Source: Branchinecta lynchi | Taxonomy: Eukaryota > Arthropoda > Branchiopoda > Anostraca > Branchinectidae | Assembly: GCA_023053575.1 (NCBI GenBank) | Contig: JAKZAP010000016.1 | Span: forward strand, 19,114,030 to 19,178,029 | Reading direction: 5' to 3' | Length of the DNA stretch: 64,000 nt | In this document: positions 40,540-52,213 of the stretch, piece by piece | How the letters are laid out: each line of letters opens with the position of its first letter | Numbering within the stretch: the first letter of the stretch is position 1 | The notes under the pieces: model-generated | What the model was told of the DNA's origin: nothing | Database searches by the model: none | What the model saw: only the letters and a program-made list of their open reading frames with translations | Program-made: the position numbers and the translations under genes

Positions 40540-42022
40540 CAGGGTCCTGGGAAACAATCGGTTTTTCCTTAAAACAGTCGGCTTCTCTAACAATTAGTCG
40601 GTTTTTGGGATCCCAAAACGTAAGTGGAGGGATACCTATGACATTGCAAAAGCTGTCCGTCTGTCCGCACGATAACTCTCGAAGGGATGGAGATATTTTG
40701 ATGAAACTTGGTGGGATGATCCTTTGGGTTAAAGTACAGGTCAAGTACGAAGATGGGCTCTGTAGCCCTATATTTAAGGGTGGGGGAGGGGTTTCAGATT
40801 GAGGGACACAAAAAATATTTTTTGAAAGCTATTGAGATAGTCGAATCTGAGGTAAGCAGACATGCTGAGCACGATGGTGAAAACCATTTTCTTGTCGGAC
40901 AAGTAGTTCGTCCGGAATCCGGCAAAAACCGGAAAGTTTGTTAAAAGTAAAAGTTTCATTCGAAGTTGATTAAATGTTTGATTTAGGGGTAAGAAGACAT
41001 GCTGAGCACGATGGTAACCATTTTCTAGCTAGACTAGTAGTTCGTTCGGAATCCGGCAAAAACCGGAAAGCTGGTGATAAGTAAAAGTTTCATTTGAAGT
41101 TGATTAAATGTTTGATTTAGGGGTAAGAAGACATGCTGAGCACGATGATAACCATTTTCTAGCTAGACTAGTAGTTCGTTCGGAATCCGGCAAAAACCGG
41201 AAAGCTGGTGATAAGTAAAAGTTTCATTTGAAGTTGATTAAATGTTTGATTTAGGGGTAAGAAGACATGCTGAGCACAATAGTGAAAACCATTTTCTAGC
41301 TAGACAAGTAGTTCGTCCGGAATCCGGCAAAAAACGGAAAGCTGGTGAGAAGTAAAAGTTTCATTTGAAGTTGATTAAATGTTTGATTTAGGGGTAAGAA
41401 GACATGCTGAACATGATGGCGAAAACCATTTTCGCCGGACAAATAGTTCGCCTGGAATCGGCCAAAACCGGAAAATATGTTAAAAGCAAAAGTTTTATCT
41501 GAAGTTGATTAGATGATAGATTTAGGGGTAAGAATGACGCTGAGTCTGTATGTGACAATCACTTTTACGTCAAATTTTTATATAAAGTTGATTAGATGTT
41601 CTCTATAGGGATAAGGAAATATGCTGGATTCGTTTCCGAATTTTCTTTTTTTGCTAGACTAGTAGTTCGCTCGGAATTCGGGCGAAACCGCAAATTTGGC
41701 AGAAGTAAAGCAGGAAGTTTCGGTCAGTATCGTCAAAATAGATATGGCTTATAGAGGTATAGATAGATAGATAGAATATCTGAACTCGGTTTTCTCTGAT
41801 GATTAGCCTAGCGAAGACTGTATCTGGCGAAGACAAGACCCAATTGTCTGGATCAAATCTTAGATTTTTGGGATCCCATCGACACCTTTGGTCTTGTTCG
41901 TCAAGACAGTAGTTTTTTTCTTAAAAGCAGTCGTTGTTCCTGCAAAAACAGTCGGTAAAAAGTTTCAGCCAGTCGGTAAATACCCCCCCCCCCCCCAAAC
42001 ATTTTGGCTAGTAACGCCTCTG
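40540..42022. mobile_element. Family F hAT MITE carrying a nested family G element
   Basis: The exact 8-bp duplication ACTGCTAC (40532-40539 and 42023-42030) bounds the element. The left end CAGGGTCCTGGG is diverged; the right end TTTTGGCTAGTAACGCCTCTG is canonical. The family F body (CAGTCGGCTTCTC, later CAGTCGGTAAAAAG) is split near 40593 and resumes near 41905, with a complete G element between. Confidence 0.92.
40593..41905 (+). repeat. Family G element with about six 134-137 bp units
   Basis: Starts TTTTTGGGATCCCAAAACG, GTAAGTGGAGGGATACC and a CTGTCCGTCTGTCCG block. It continues with tandem units (starts near 40850, 40985, 41120, 41254, 41391 and 41525), each with GGGTAAGAAGACATGCTGA and GTTCGTxCGGAATCCGGC. 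It ends ATTTTTGGGATCCCATCGAC, CTTTGGTCTTG. Internal units 2-4 are very similar, showing recent homogenisation. It is nested in a hAT MITE. No protein encoded. Confidence 0.88.
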
Positions 42023-42439
42023 ACTGCTACTGTTGAGAAAATACGATTATTTGCGTAATTCTTCGCTGCTACACAACTAGAAAGTTTCTTTTTCCGTTCG
42101 GTAAATAACTCCTAACTCGAGATTTCCCGGATGAACTGTCTGCTAAGTTCCAAAACTATAGAATTTCCTTTTCTTCCATTCCTGCTGAAAGTATCCCACC
42201 CTTGAGAGTTTTTTTCTTATCTTTCGTCAAAGTCCTTTCGATAGTGCCCAGGAAAGTTTATTCAGGAAATAATTGAAAAGAGAAAAAGTTCTAGGTAGGC
42301 CACTATACACCTGGTTCGCCATAGGACACTCCAAAAACGTTCGAAACTTGTAAGAGAGAACCTTTTATGGCGAGAAACGGTTACTGGCACTAGAAAGATA
42401 AAATAATAGAACCATAAGTGGATAGATTTTTATTCAGTC

Positions 42440-42880
42440 CAAGCTGACTGCTAATCATAGTTGACTTGCGTTAAACTGATACGTCAGCTGATTTTATTCT
42501 AGCGAAATTTCGCCGCTTCTTAGCAAGGGTCCTTTTCAGGCTCTAGCTAGCGAAACGAACCTGTGAAGGATAAATAGGCCTACCGATTCTTATAGCAACT
42601 CAAGGATCTGATTTCGGCGGGTGTGTTTTTCGTACGAATTGCTTTGAGTTATAGTTGGTGCTGAGATATCATTTTGGACTCGACTGCCCTTTTTACTGCT
42701 CAGTTGGTTCGTTGACACGGTAGAGGTTTTCCCGCATTCTCATTGACTTTGGTTTTGCAGTGGGGAAAGGCTTGGGTTCGAATTTTCCTTCAATCATATT
42801 GCCTTTCCATGCTTCTGGAAATATCCCTAGAATCAAATCAGCTGACGCATCTATTTAACGCAGTCTAGACCAGAGCAAAA
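42440..42880 (-). mobile_element. Longer hammerhead-family element (copy G)
   Basis: Ends inverted: CGTTAAACTGATACGTCAGC and GCTGACGCATCTATTTAACG. On the minus strand the hammerhead-like core (about 42500-42544) reads CTGAAAA, stem II, GAAA, TTTC, with stem I reduced to three pairs, so it is degenerate. The long right part shares translated words with the element at 5500-5980 (ME/AWK.., TAKPKSM-type), pointing to a common parent. Confidence 0.55.
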
Positions 42881-43306
42881 TAACACTAGGAAGTAACGTC
42901 AAGATTTGACAAAATTGACACACACTCGAATAGCAGCGATACTAGCACCACTAACGATAGAAACCTCCCTACTGAAATCCATTCAGTCGTTCACCAGCGC
43001 TGGCTCCGATAACTCCATACTCTGGACGCAAAAAATGATGCAGCCTCCATTGTTTCCTTGGTGTGTGCAGACCACACCTTTGCTTTACTAGAAATTTCTA
43101 AACCCGCAAGTTTGTCTCGCTTTAAATGCCGAAAGCACAGTGGGTGACGCTACGACTATGGCCCGTTTGAAAAACATGGAAAGCATAGGTCTTGGCTCCA
43201 CTCCCTAGTGTTGTTTTGCTCTGGGCGGAGGTAACGAGTGGAGGTAGGAGCTATATGGAACATCAAAATTCGTTACCTTTACAAACAGCCAATCGCAGTA
43301 GAGCCC

Positions 43307-43452
43307 AGGAGAAGAAAAGTAGAGAGTAATACTGTTGGGCGTATTTCTACTCGTGACAAAGGAATATTTATTGTAGGCGAGGAGAAGAAAAGTAGAGAGT
43401 AATACTGTTGGGCGTATTTCTACTCGTGACAAAGGAATATTTATTGTAGGCG
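43307..43452. repeat. Perfect 73-bp tandem duplication
   Basis: 43307-43379 and 43380-43452 appear identical (AGGAGAAGAAAAGTAGAGAG to ATTTATTGTAGGCG). Identity implies a very recent duplication or an assembly artefact. Confidence 0.93.
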
Positions 43453-43822
43453 GAGGGGGCAATATACTTAAATCTGTGTCTAACTGTCCAACTATTTGTA
43501 TTTGTACCTTTTTTTCAACTTTTAACCATTCGTCTCATTTGCAGCAATAGTTTATTATCCGTAAAGATATAAAAAGCAATGTTTATATTTGGTAACATTA
43601 ATGCTTACTTGAACACTAATTGTTTCACTACCTTGGTTTCGTTTCTTGCCTATAAAATAGTCAGATGGAAAAAAAATTAACAAACTTGATATTATCTTAA
43701 TATTTAGTGCTTATAAAGTTTAACCGAAAATGGCTAAGATAGGGCAATATAGTTATCCACCACTTATTCACTTAAATAAGCTTGAATACCCGTAAAAAAT
43801 GCCTTGCTTCGTAATCGGCTGT

Positions 43823-44220
43823 CCTCCGACAAAACCTAGTATCTGCACCTGAGTAGCTTCCGAGAAAAACGCGAAAACGTTGTTTTTTAAAGCTGCTTCT
43901 TTTTTCGTATACATTCAGCAAACTAATGTAGTTTTGTAAACAATACAGTGATGATGCTGGTAATTGTGTTGCTGATGGACCGTAGGCTCGTCAGATACTA
44001 GGTTTGCAAATTTAGGTAATTACTAGGTTTGCAAATACTAGGTAAAGCCCGAAAATAAAGTTGAGACCTTGTGTAGATACTAGGTGAGGTCTAAGAAAAT
44101 AGCCTCGTAGAAAAATTCTGATTTCACCATTGAATTCCTCGTGGTCTGATTAGGTGGGATCCACTCCTAGCTAAAATTTGATTTTTTTTTTTTTTTGTAG
44201 ATACTAGGTTTTGTCGGAGG
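43823..44220. mobile_element. MITE with 22-bp perfect TIRs (CCTCCGACAAAACC)
   Basis: Starts CCTCCGACAAAACCTAGTAT and ends with its exact complement at 44199-44220. The internal word TACTAGGT recurs at least four times, echoing the terminus. Flanking GT on both sides may be a 2-bp target duplication. Non-coding. Confidence 0.9.
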
Positions 44221-44394
44221 GTAAAAGCGTTGCTCCGCTGTTGACGAATAGTCGATTTTAATAGTGGACTTTCCTGGTCGGATTTGTGCTACCTCTATGC
44301 GCTTTTACCTGCGTGGTATGCTTGACGAAAAAATTAACGAAAAATTTGTATTCAGTGAATACACTGAATACCAAGCTAATGAAGATAAGCTGAT

Positions 44395-44482
44395 GAAGAA
44401 TCGTAGCTGACGTATATCCGTTGTAAACATTGCTTGAATATATGCTTCAAAGTCAGCTTGGGCTCAAAGCGTATTTATTGAC
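44395..44482 (+). mobile_element. Hammerhead-family 3' arm fragment (copy E)
   Basis: Retains only the part 3' of the ribozyme: GCTGATGAAGAATCGTAGCT, CCGTTGTAAACATTG, AAAGTCAGCTTGGGCTCAAA, GTATTTATTGA. A possible short flanking duplication is ACCAAGC. Confidence 0.75.
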
Positions 44483-44489
44483 CAAGCAC

Positions 44490-45164
44490 ATCATGGTTCA
44501 TTAAAAAGCCGCGTTGGTGTTGAGATTCCAATTTTCCACGTTAGGCCTATAGTAGAATATGCTTTGTGGGGACGGCCGTAGATATTCTGAACGCCACTAG
44601 CCTACTAGAGCAAATAGTGGAAAATAAAAAAAATTTGTCTGCAAAGTGTATTGTCCTTGCTTGCTTAAAAAATTAAAAGATTTTCTTACCTTACTTTTTA
44701 TTAAAGTTTAACTGAAAAGGCAGCTTATTTTTACATCTAATATTTGAATACACTGAATTATTTTGACTCGTCTGAGGGATTTTTTTATTTTTTGACCGGG
44801 GCTACTAATAACGTTCAGATTGTTTGCTGCTTGCACGACAACCCAAAATTCAAGCAAAGGCGGAGAATTTCAATTTCAACATCAAGCCTGCATTTCCGTG
44901 CTAGCTGAAATTCACGCATGAAAAAAGTAGGAAAGTGATGATAAGAATAAGATATGTCTTTTGATGTGTTACTGTTATTTTCCGGCCATGGCTTACCTTT
45001 GCAGTTGCTAAATATTTCAAGCATAGACGGACAAGCACATAGAGGTACCACAAATCCGAAAGAATAATTTCGTTTGGTGAAATCGAGTATCTGTGGATAG
45101 CGCACAAAAGAAGTAACGCATTTTTTTTATCGGGTTTTCAGGCAATTTAAGCAAATAAGTGAAG
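44490..45164. other. No gene seen
   Basis: The 96-codon minus frame at 44815-45105 overlaps a second frame and shows no domain; nothing else recognised. Confidence 0.35.
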
Positions 45165-45515
45165 TGTAACTCGACTGTCGGATCTCAACTCCATTCGCAA
45201 TTTCTGTCCGCCCGTCGATCTGTCGGTCCCGGTTTCTGGCTCGTGCACTCCCACATAAGCTAGGACGATGAAACTTGGCACGTATCAAGGACCCGACCAG
45301 ATTAACTCCTAAAAAGTCACTTTCTCCGATCTGACCATCTGGGGGGGGGGGGGGGAATCCGGAAACTTTAGATATGTATAACTTTCGAACGGATTCTGAT
45401 ATTTGGAAAGACCTCGTGTCTCAGACTACCCAGTTCAGTTCCGGACCGGATCCGGTGACTTTTTTTTTTTGGGGGGGGGGGGTGACTTTAAGGACTCGGC
45501 CAAGGAATAACAAGT
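45165..45515 (+). repeat. Family E repeat, short element
   Basis: CAATTTCTGTCCG, CATAAGCTAGGACGATGAAA and GGACCGGATCCGGTGACTTT in the order of the 55.6-kb element, followed by GGACTCGGCCAAGGAATAAC. It holds about one unit, with poly-G runs at 45341-45354 and 45471-45482. Confidence 0.8.
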
Positions 45516-46410
45516 GTTTCTAGAGTAAAGCTTGGATATCAACTAAGAGCTGGTAGGAAACGTGGCTGTGATTGGTCGCTTTCCTTTAACCGCACTATCT
45601 ATGTTCCTGTATGACAAAGTATTTGAATACTTTAAACCTAGTCTCTTCTTTTAACGAACTACTCATGACTGTGGCTGTTTTAAGCCTTTATCCAGGCCCG
45701 TTACCTAAAAGCTAGCCCTTTCTGATGATGAGTGAGCTTATCGCAAGCAGTCGTGGGGAGCTTGATTCGCATCGACAACAGCGAAACACGACAAGTGCGT
45801 AAATCAGTGAGGTGTTGTTCGAGGGGTTGCTCACTCAGCGCCACCGGTGTACAGCTCGTCGTGGCACCACGGCACGTGCCACTTGGTGTACATTGTTGTT
45901 GGGAGTAAGCATCTCCTCGGTGTCGTTATAATGTACCGCATGCAATTCGGGTCTCCGGGTTTAAGAATTGATAGGGCGACTGCGGAAGTAGGTTGCATTG
46001 GTAATATCGGTACGACGGGTTCTCAAAGAGCCAAGGTGGGATTTACTGAATAGGACTATTGCTGGGACAGGTAGTACTTCCCAACACTGATTGAAACCCC
46101 CTCGACAAAGGCAATTTGAGTCCAGCAACGAAGTCAATTTTTTGACAAGATTGAGCTGGAACCCAGCAAAATGCCCAAGCAAATTGTCAAGAGATGCAGG
46201 AATATCCTGCCAATCAAGCATTAAAGAATTTTGAGGGATAATCCCCAATAAAAGAGTGGTGTTTTCATCAACTGTGTTTAGAGTGATGGTTCACCATCAA
46301 TTGTATTTAGAGTGATGGTTTACCATCAGTTGTATATTGGGGGATTGAGACAATGGTCCCATTTGTGGCCTGAGTTTCGGCCGAAGTTTTTGACCTACCC
46401 CAGAATAATA

Positions 46411-46604
46411 ATAATAAGCACTGATTAGGACCAGCGACTTGGCTGGTTCGGGGATTCAAAAAGTGTGAGTCTTGAACTGTATCTTGTACTTAAATTAAAT
46501 TAAACTAAATTTGATTTATAAATTTAATTGTATTTAGAAATTTATTTTGTTTATTACGTAAACACTGATTAGGACAAGCGACTTGACTGGTTTGGGGATT
46601 CAAA
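46411..46604. repeat. Direct repeat flanking a family C MITE
   Basis: CACTGATTAGGACCAGCGAC, TTGGCTGGTTCGGGGATTC at 46419 recurs at 46562 with few changes. The (AAT)n just before (46401-46412) could be the tail of a LINE fragment. No gene. Confidence 0.65.
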
Positions 46605-46897
46605 GAGCGTGCTCCATCCTATCCGTAGTTACTACGCATGACGTCACGAATTCTGGCTTTTTGCCGCCAAGGCTGGAACGATTTTTCTATTTTCCAGCAG
46701 AATATCATGCCACGGGCGAATCCGACCAACCACGTTACAGAGATCCTTAGTTACTACGCTCCCGAGCGTGGTAAGCAAATAGTTACTTTTGATTACTATT
46801 TTGAGAAGGTTGGAACGGTCAGCGTAGTAACTTTTGGTGAGGTTGGAACGGAAATAGTAACTAATAGTTACTATTTGTAGAAGGGTGGAACACGCTC
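46605..46897 (+). mobile_element. Family C MITE (copy 3)
   Basis: Terminal repeats GAGCGTGCTCCATCCT and AGGGTGGAACACGCTC; AAA on both sides may be a target duplication. It is the best-preserved copy of the family (others at 19588 and 23722). The 80-codon frame is repeat-derived. Confidence 0.88.
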
Positions 46898-47255
46898 AAA
46901 GAGTTCGAACTTCTTGAGAAAGCATGTAGGTACGAACATCTTCTTTCGTTTGCCCTTATAAACTATATCTCCGATCAATGTCGTAACGTCCCTCTCCTTC
47001 ATACGAATTTCGAAGATGGAAATAATGTTCCATCTGCAGATTACACCACACTGCTGTTATTCTGGAATTCCATTAGGATGCTCGTGACCCCTCCTCATAT
47101 AGCATCTGGAACTAATTCGGAAACAAAGAGGGGCCCCCTATCTGCATGTAAACGAAGGCATATTGACCATTTCCCACATTCGAGAATGAGCAATGCAGGT
47201 TCTTTTGTATTAGTTGAATGTTACATTATTCGTGCTCACACTTTCACTGAGAGAT

Positions 47256-47660
47256 TAGTTGCGTTTTTGCAGATACCGTGTCATCTGTTACAACGGGTAA
47301 CTGAATATGAAGGTAGTCGTTTTTGCAGTTATCGTGGTATCTGATACCACGGTTGCTCTGCAAAAACGACAATTGTCGAAATTGCGCTTTTCGAAGTCGT
47401 CCCAAAAGAAAAACTAATATCCAGTAACATCACTAAGTGCCAAACTTCTTCCCCACCAATTTGACAAAATTTGATGAAGGTTGGATGACTTTTTCAGATA
47501 CCGCAATCATTTACCACGGTCGGACTGTGGTATCTGAATATCAGATACCATGATAACTGGAAAAAAACGCCTTTTGACCGTAGTATGAGATGCCACGATA
47601 ACTGCAAAAACGACGTCAGACCGTGGCATCAGATACCGTGGTATTGCAAAAACGCAACTA
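47256..47660. mobile_element. TA-flanked MITE, GTTGCGTTT termini (copy 2)
   Basis: TAGTTGCGTTTTTGCAGATA to GCAAAAACGCAACTA; multiple internal ATACCACG/CGTGGTAT words; same family as 10836-11182. Non-coding. Confidence 0.9.
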
Positions 47661-47847
47661 TTGAAAAATATCGACGATTGTGAAACCAAGGTGAAACGTC
47701 GGTACAGTCAGGTAGGGTAAGGTCAGGTAGTTCAAGAGGGCAGCAAAATACGCTGTATCTGCTTATAACCGACTCATCTCTGTAAATTACGAATCTGGGA
47801 ACTTTTGCCTTCCAAAAAGTGCCAAAAACAGTTAAATAACCGCACAT

Positions 47848-48120
47848 CAGGCCCGTATCCATGAATTTTTTTTTTTTTTTTTTTTTTGGGGGGGGGTCTG
47901 CTGGTCGGACAAGAAAGTACAAAAAAGACATAGATTAGAGGGAAAAGCCTGTAAAAACGACTATTTTTGTGTGTTTCGGGGGAGGGGGTCACCCGAAACA
48001 TAAAAATGGTCATTTTTATAGGCTTTTTCCTCTGATCTATGTCTCTTTTGTCCGACCCGCAGGCAACCCCCCCCCCCCAAAGGCAAACCCCCCCGGAAAA
48101 AATTCCTGGATACAGGCCTG
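47848..48120. mobile_element. Family I palindromic MITE
   Basis: CAGGCCCGTATCCATGAATT and AATTCCTGGATACAGGCCTG are inverted, and the whole interior mirrors around 47985 (ATAGGCTTTTTCCTCTGATC and its complement). Homopolymer T, G and C runs lie inside both ends. No matching 8-bp flanks, so the termini may come from two insertions. Frames are artefacts. Confidence 0.82.
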
Positions 48121-48954
48121 GTTTGTTGACATTGGACTTTGCCATTTTCTTGCACTTGCTGTGTCTAAAGTCTAAAGCTAACTACCAGTTAGCCAAAATA
48201 GGTGATTAAGGGCATCTGAAAACCATTTAGCCTAAAATTGCACTGTTCCTATTAAAGTAACTGTTCACATAAATATCCCTCTACTGTACATGTTGACATT
48301 CAAAACTGAAAGACGCTGTACTCAAATACTGCTCATCATTGACACTATCAAATCTGACATAATTTGTAATGTATTTCGTCCTTTGCCGAATTTTGACTGT
48401 TGTCGGAAAAGGGATCCCTAGAGGTTGCGGTGCTTTGTTGTGCAAATGAAGTCCAGATTTATAATTCCTGGTTCTCCGACGCGAGACTGATTAACGAGGG
48501 GGTGACCATGGGGGGGGGGGGGGGGGATGTTTCAATTATGAAGCTAAACGACGGTTTCCGCGAGCTTGAGCGGGTTTTGCGAATTGTGTAGTGGAAGTAA
48601 TTCATAATTGCAGATAATTGATATGTAAATACAAATTAAATTTAAAAAAATGCGGCAGATTGGTGAGTGGCTTCGTCGTAACTCTTTGGCTATTTGGGAA
48701 ATCTTAATTTTCGCGCTAGACGGTGTGGAGAGAGATTTTGGTAATATGATTCGGTACTAGACCATCATGTTTGTTCCAATAAAATAGGCTAGTCTGGACT
48801 ATTGATCCAGAAGAATTTTGCTTAACAAGGGGGGGGGGGGGGGCTGATAACACGATGTTTCTAACGGTAAATTCAGAGAGAGAAAGAAACTTCTGTAACG
48901 ATGCAGCCTATTCAGAACAATCTTGTAAAGTGCATTAGTTAACTTGTTTTCGTT

Positions 48955-49885
48955 TTTGGGATCCCAAAACGTAAGTAGAGGGATACCTATGAGATCGCGA
49001 AAGTTGTCCGTCCGTCTGTGCGCACTATAACTCTCGAAGGGAATGTGATATTTTGATGAAACTTGGTGTGAGAATTCTTTGGGTCAAGAGTAAGGTCGAG
49101 ATCGTAGATGGGCTCTGTAGAGTGTAGACTACATTTGGGGGGGTGGGTCAAATTAAGGGTCAAACAAATATTTTTTAAAAGCTATTGAGGTAGTTCATTT
49201 AGAGGTAAGGAGACATGCTGAATCCAAGTATGAAAGTTATTTTCTTGACGGACTAGTGTTTCACCCGGAATCCGGTGAAAACCGGACACAAAATTTGTCG
49301 ACCAGTTTTCGGGTATAGCAGCCCCTACCCCTTTATTCTCAAACTAGTATAGCTCTGCGCCTGGATGCCGACATTCATTCGTTTTGTTCTGTGTGACGTC
49401 GGAGAGATCTAGTCTAATCGACGGTCGAAGGGGTTGATATATAATGTTCAAACGAGGATGTTGTTCAATGAGGATTCACTGGTAAAGTACAGGTCAAGTT
49501 CGTAGATGGGTCCTTTAGTCCTATCTTTAGAGGCAGAGGAGAGATTTCGAATTTACGGTAAAACATGTGTGTTTTATAAGCTAATACATATTCATTGAGG
49601 GGGTAAGGAGATCCGCTGAATCCATATGTAAACTTAGTTTTCTTGCTGGACAAATGGTTCTTCACGAATTTGGCTGAAACTGGAAATTTGGTTGAAGATC
49701 AGTTCCTGAAATCAATTAGAGATTCGGTATCGGGGCAAGGAGACATGCTGAATTGATTTTTGAACTTTATTTTAACAGTAAAAGTATTCATGGAATCTGA
49801 CGAAGACTGAATGGCGAAGACATGACCCAATTGTTGAATCAAATGTTAGGTTTTTGGGATCCCGTCGAAACCTTTCACCTCTTCT
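48955..49885 (+). repeat. Family G element
   Basis: Opens TTTTTGGGATCCCAAAACG, TAGAGGGATACCTATGAGA and a TTGTCCGTCCGTCTG block; closes TTTTTGGGATCCCGTCGAAA, CCTTTCACC. Two or three diverged units contain GTAAGGAGACATGCTGAAT. A sequence ACGGTAAATTCAGA, GAAACTTCTGTAA occurs on both sides (48868 and 49996), outside the element, so the flanks are themselves repeated. Confidence 0.8.
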
Positions 49886-50069
49886 AGCTTTAAGCTATTT
49901 GGGATTAAATATGATTGATTGGTTGATTGAAGAAAGGATGTAGCGATAACGGAAGTAGGTTGCATTGCCAGTATAGGACGGGTCTTTTTGAACGGTAAAT
50001 TCAGATAGAAAAAGAAACTTCTGTAAAGGCGCAGCCTATCGATCGTACTATTCTCAAGTTGAAAACGAC

Positions 50070-52140
50070 CTGGATCCCTGGCCAATTTCTTTTTTGTTAG
50101 CCGTCTTGTAGCTTTTCTTCCCAAAATGGATAACAGCCCCCTTTTGCCTTAATTTTGCCCAACTAGAATAACGCCCCATCCCTCAATATATAAATTTCCG
50201 CAAGCAGTAAAGTTGAAATATGCAAATCTCTGTAGCGGTGCAAATGAAATTCCTGGGTATTTCCTAATTAAAATTCATCTGCTGGAACGGAAACTGGAAT
50301 TATCCCGTCTTGTCTGAAGCCGATAAGATGCAATTAGGGCTGGAGAATGTTATTGTTCTTCCAGTGTCAGAGGTGACGGACGTAATAACTTTGATAACAA
50401 GGGGGACGTTGCGAGATAGAGATGTTCTTTTCTTATTTTAAACTTGCAGGACAGGAGAGGTATGTGACTTTGGACGACTACTAGCCTAGCCTTGGACTTG
50501 TATGAGTGGAGGAGAGAGAGAGAGAGAGATAAGCCTATATTAGAGTCGTTGCATAATAACTAATTTCATTTTTTTACCTACAAAAACGAACATTATGTCT
50601 TAAGCTGTAAAAAAGGACACAAAGGAGTTTCAATATCGATGTGTTTGTTCGGACTTTCAGAGGTTGAAGCTCATGTTGGTCGATGGTTGGGAAGGGGTGA
50701 TAGGGATCGGCGGTTTCTACTGGTGAGATATGATAATAAATAAACAGTGCTGTTTAATTTTAGAAACTTGTTCAAAAGGTGCATTCCACTGTAGATAGAA
50801 TCGAATAACCAACAAAATATACAAGGCTTTTAGGCCTTTTGGTTGCAAGGACGTAGGCTGCAGAATTCTGGAAGGCTTTATACTAGTGAACCCTGTTGAC
50901 AAATGACACGTTCAAATTTTCCCCACTAAAAAAAAATAAAATAAAAAAATGTGGCTGTGTTAAGCCGCATTCCGGAACCCTTGCTTCGATTCAGGTTCAG
51001 GTTTAGATTCTACTTAGTTGCACGGTATGGACAAAAAAAACTCCTTTAGGTTAATATAACATATACACACAGGTCACTCATGCCATTTGACAGAGTTAGG
51101 TTCTCCCGCCCCAACACCACCTGGTCACCGAGGGGTTACCCACTCCCCAACACCTGCTGTGCAACCTTGTCGGGCAACGGCTGGCATCGTCCGAAACCAG
51201 TGGTATCGGCCATAAATTAGCCTATTAGCTTCTGAACATGTTGGTTTTAATGCTCTAACACGTGGCAACCGGTACCGGCTGGTGTCAGCAGGTGCCGGTA
51301 CCGGGCACTTGCTGTATACCAAAATCGACAGTTGGAAACCCCTCGCCGATCACGTGCTCACCAAGTCTGAAACAGCCCAGTGGTATCGTCAAATGCACAC
51401 ATAGTGTGGTATGCACATACGCCCTCTGGAATGCCCTACTCCTCATTCCCTCTTATGGTTTTGGAAACCGACTATTTCTATGATACCCCATACCAAATGC
51501 TCACTTGTCAGACCTAACTTCTTTACGACCCCTGGACTAACCCCAACCCGCGTTAACAGCCATGTCATAAAATTGGATTGTCTAGAAAATCCTGGTACCA
51601 ATTAGACGAGCAATGAATAGAAATTCCAGCGCTGGTGAAATCCGACTCAGAATTATGCTAGTGCAGTGGCGAAGATAAATTTTACTTGGCGGGCGTTGGA
51701 GGGGGCTCGGGAATCATTGTAGAGGGCCGAAGTGATGTACGGGTGGAGAGACAGGATGAAACTTGTAGGGCAAGACGATTTTAATTATCTCCAGCTTATT
51801 TGGAGGCCCAAAGCGGATTCCGGCCATATGCAAGTGCCAGATGAGGCCCTGATCTGAAATTTTTCGCCAATGTTGCAAATTAACTTACATTATCAAATTA
51901 TCGATCGCTAGATAGAGGTGACCTGGGAGGTGACCGTCACTAATGTACATGACGCGTGTTTCATTTGTAGGCTGCTCTGTTTGTTGCCCTGGCTACATTA
52001 TCAGCATCATCACACAGAGTCATAGAGATAGTACAAGTCGATCCCACAACTCATCGAACAGAGGAGAAGTTTTACTCAGACTTACAAAATTAAAGTGTAA
52101 ATTGAATTATAAAAAAAATAAACAAAAACATAATAATAAA
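50070..52140. other. No gene recognised
   Basis: Contains a (GA)n run (50513-50529) and small frames without domains. Around 51120-51360, CCGAGGGGTTxCCCA-type phrases recall 5185 and 45825, possibly a weak dispersed repeat. No transposon ends or RNA genes identified. Confidence 0.35.
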
Positions 52141-52144
52141 GTAA

Positions 52145-52213
52145 AATTAAAGGCAAAACTTCTGCTGAAGAAACATAAAAATTAAAGGCAAAACTTCTGC
52201 TGAAGAAACATAA
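52145..52213. repeat. 35-bp tandem duplication
   Basis: AATTAAAGGCAAAACTTCTG, CTGAAGAAACATAA occurs twice back to back, nearly identical. Confidence 0.88.

Noticed and set aside
40850..41530. CRISPR array (regular repeats of 134-137 bp)
   Set aside because: Units are near-identical throughout with no repeat/spacer division, and the sequence is eukaryotic; it is a tandem-unit element.
47848..48120. Clean hAT insertion with 8-bp duplication
   Set aside because: The flanks CCGCACAT and GTTTGTTG do not match, so the duplication cannot be claimed.
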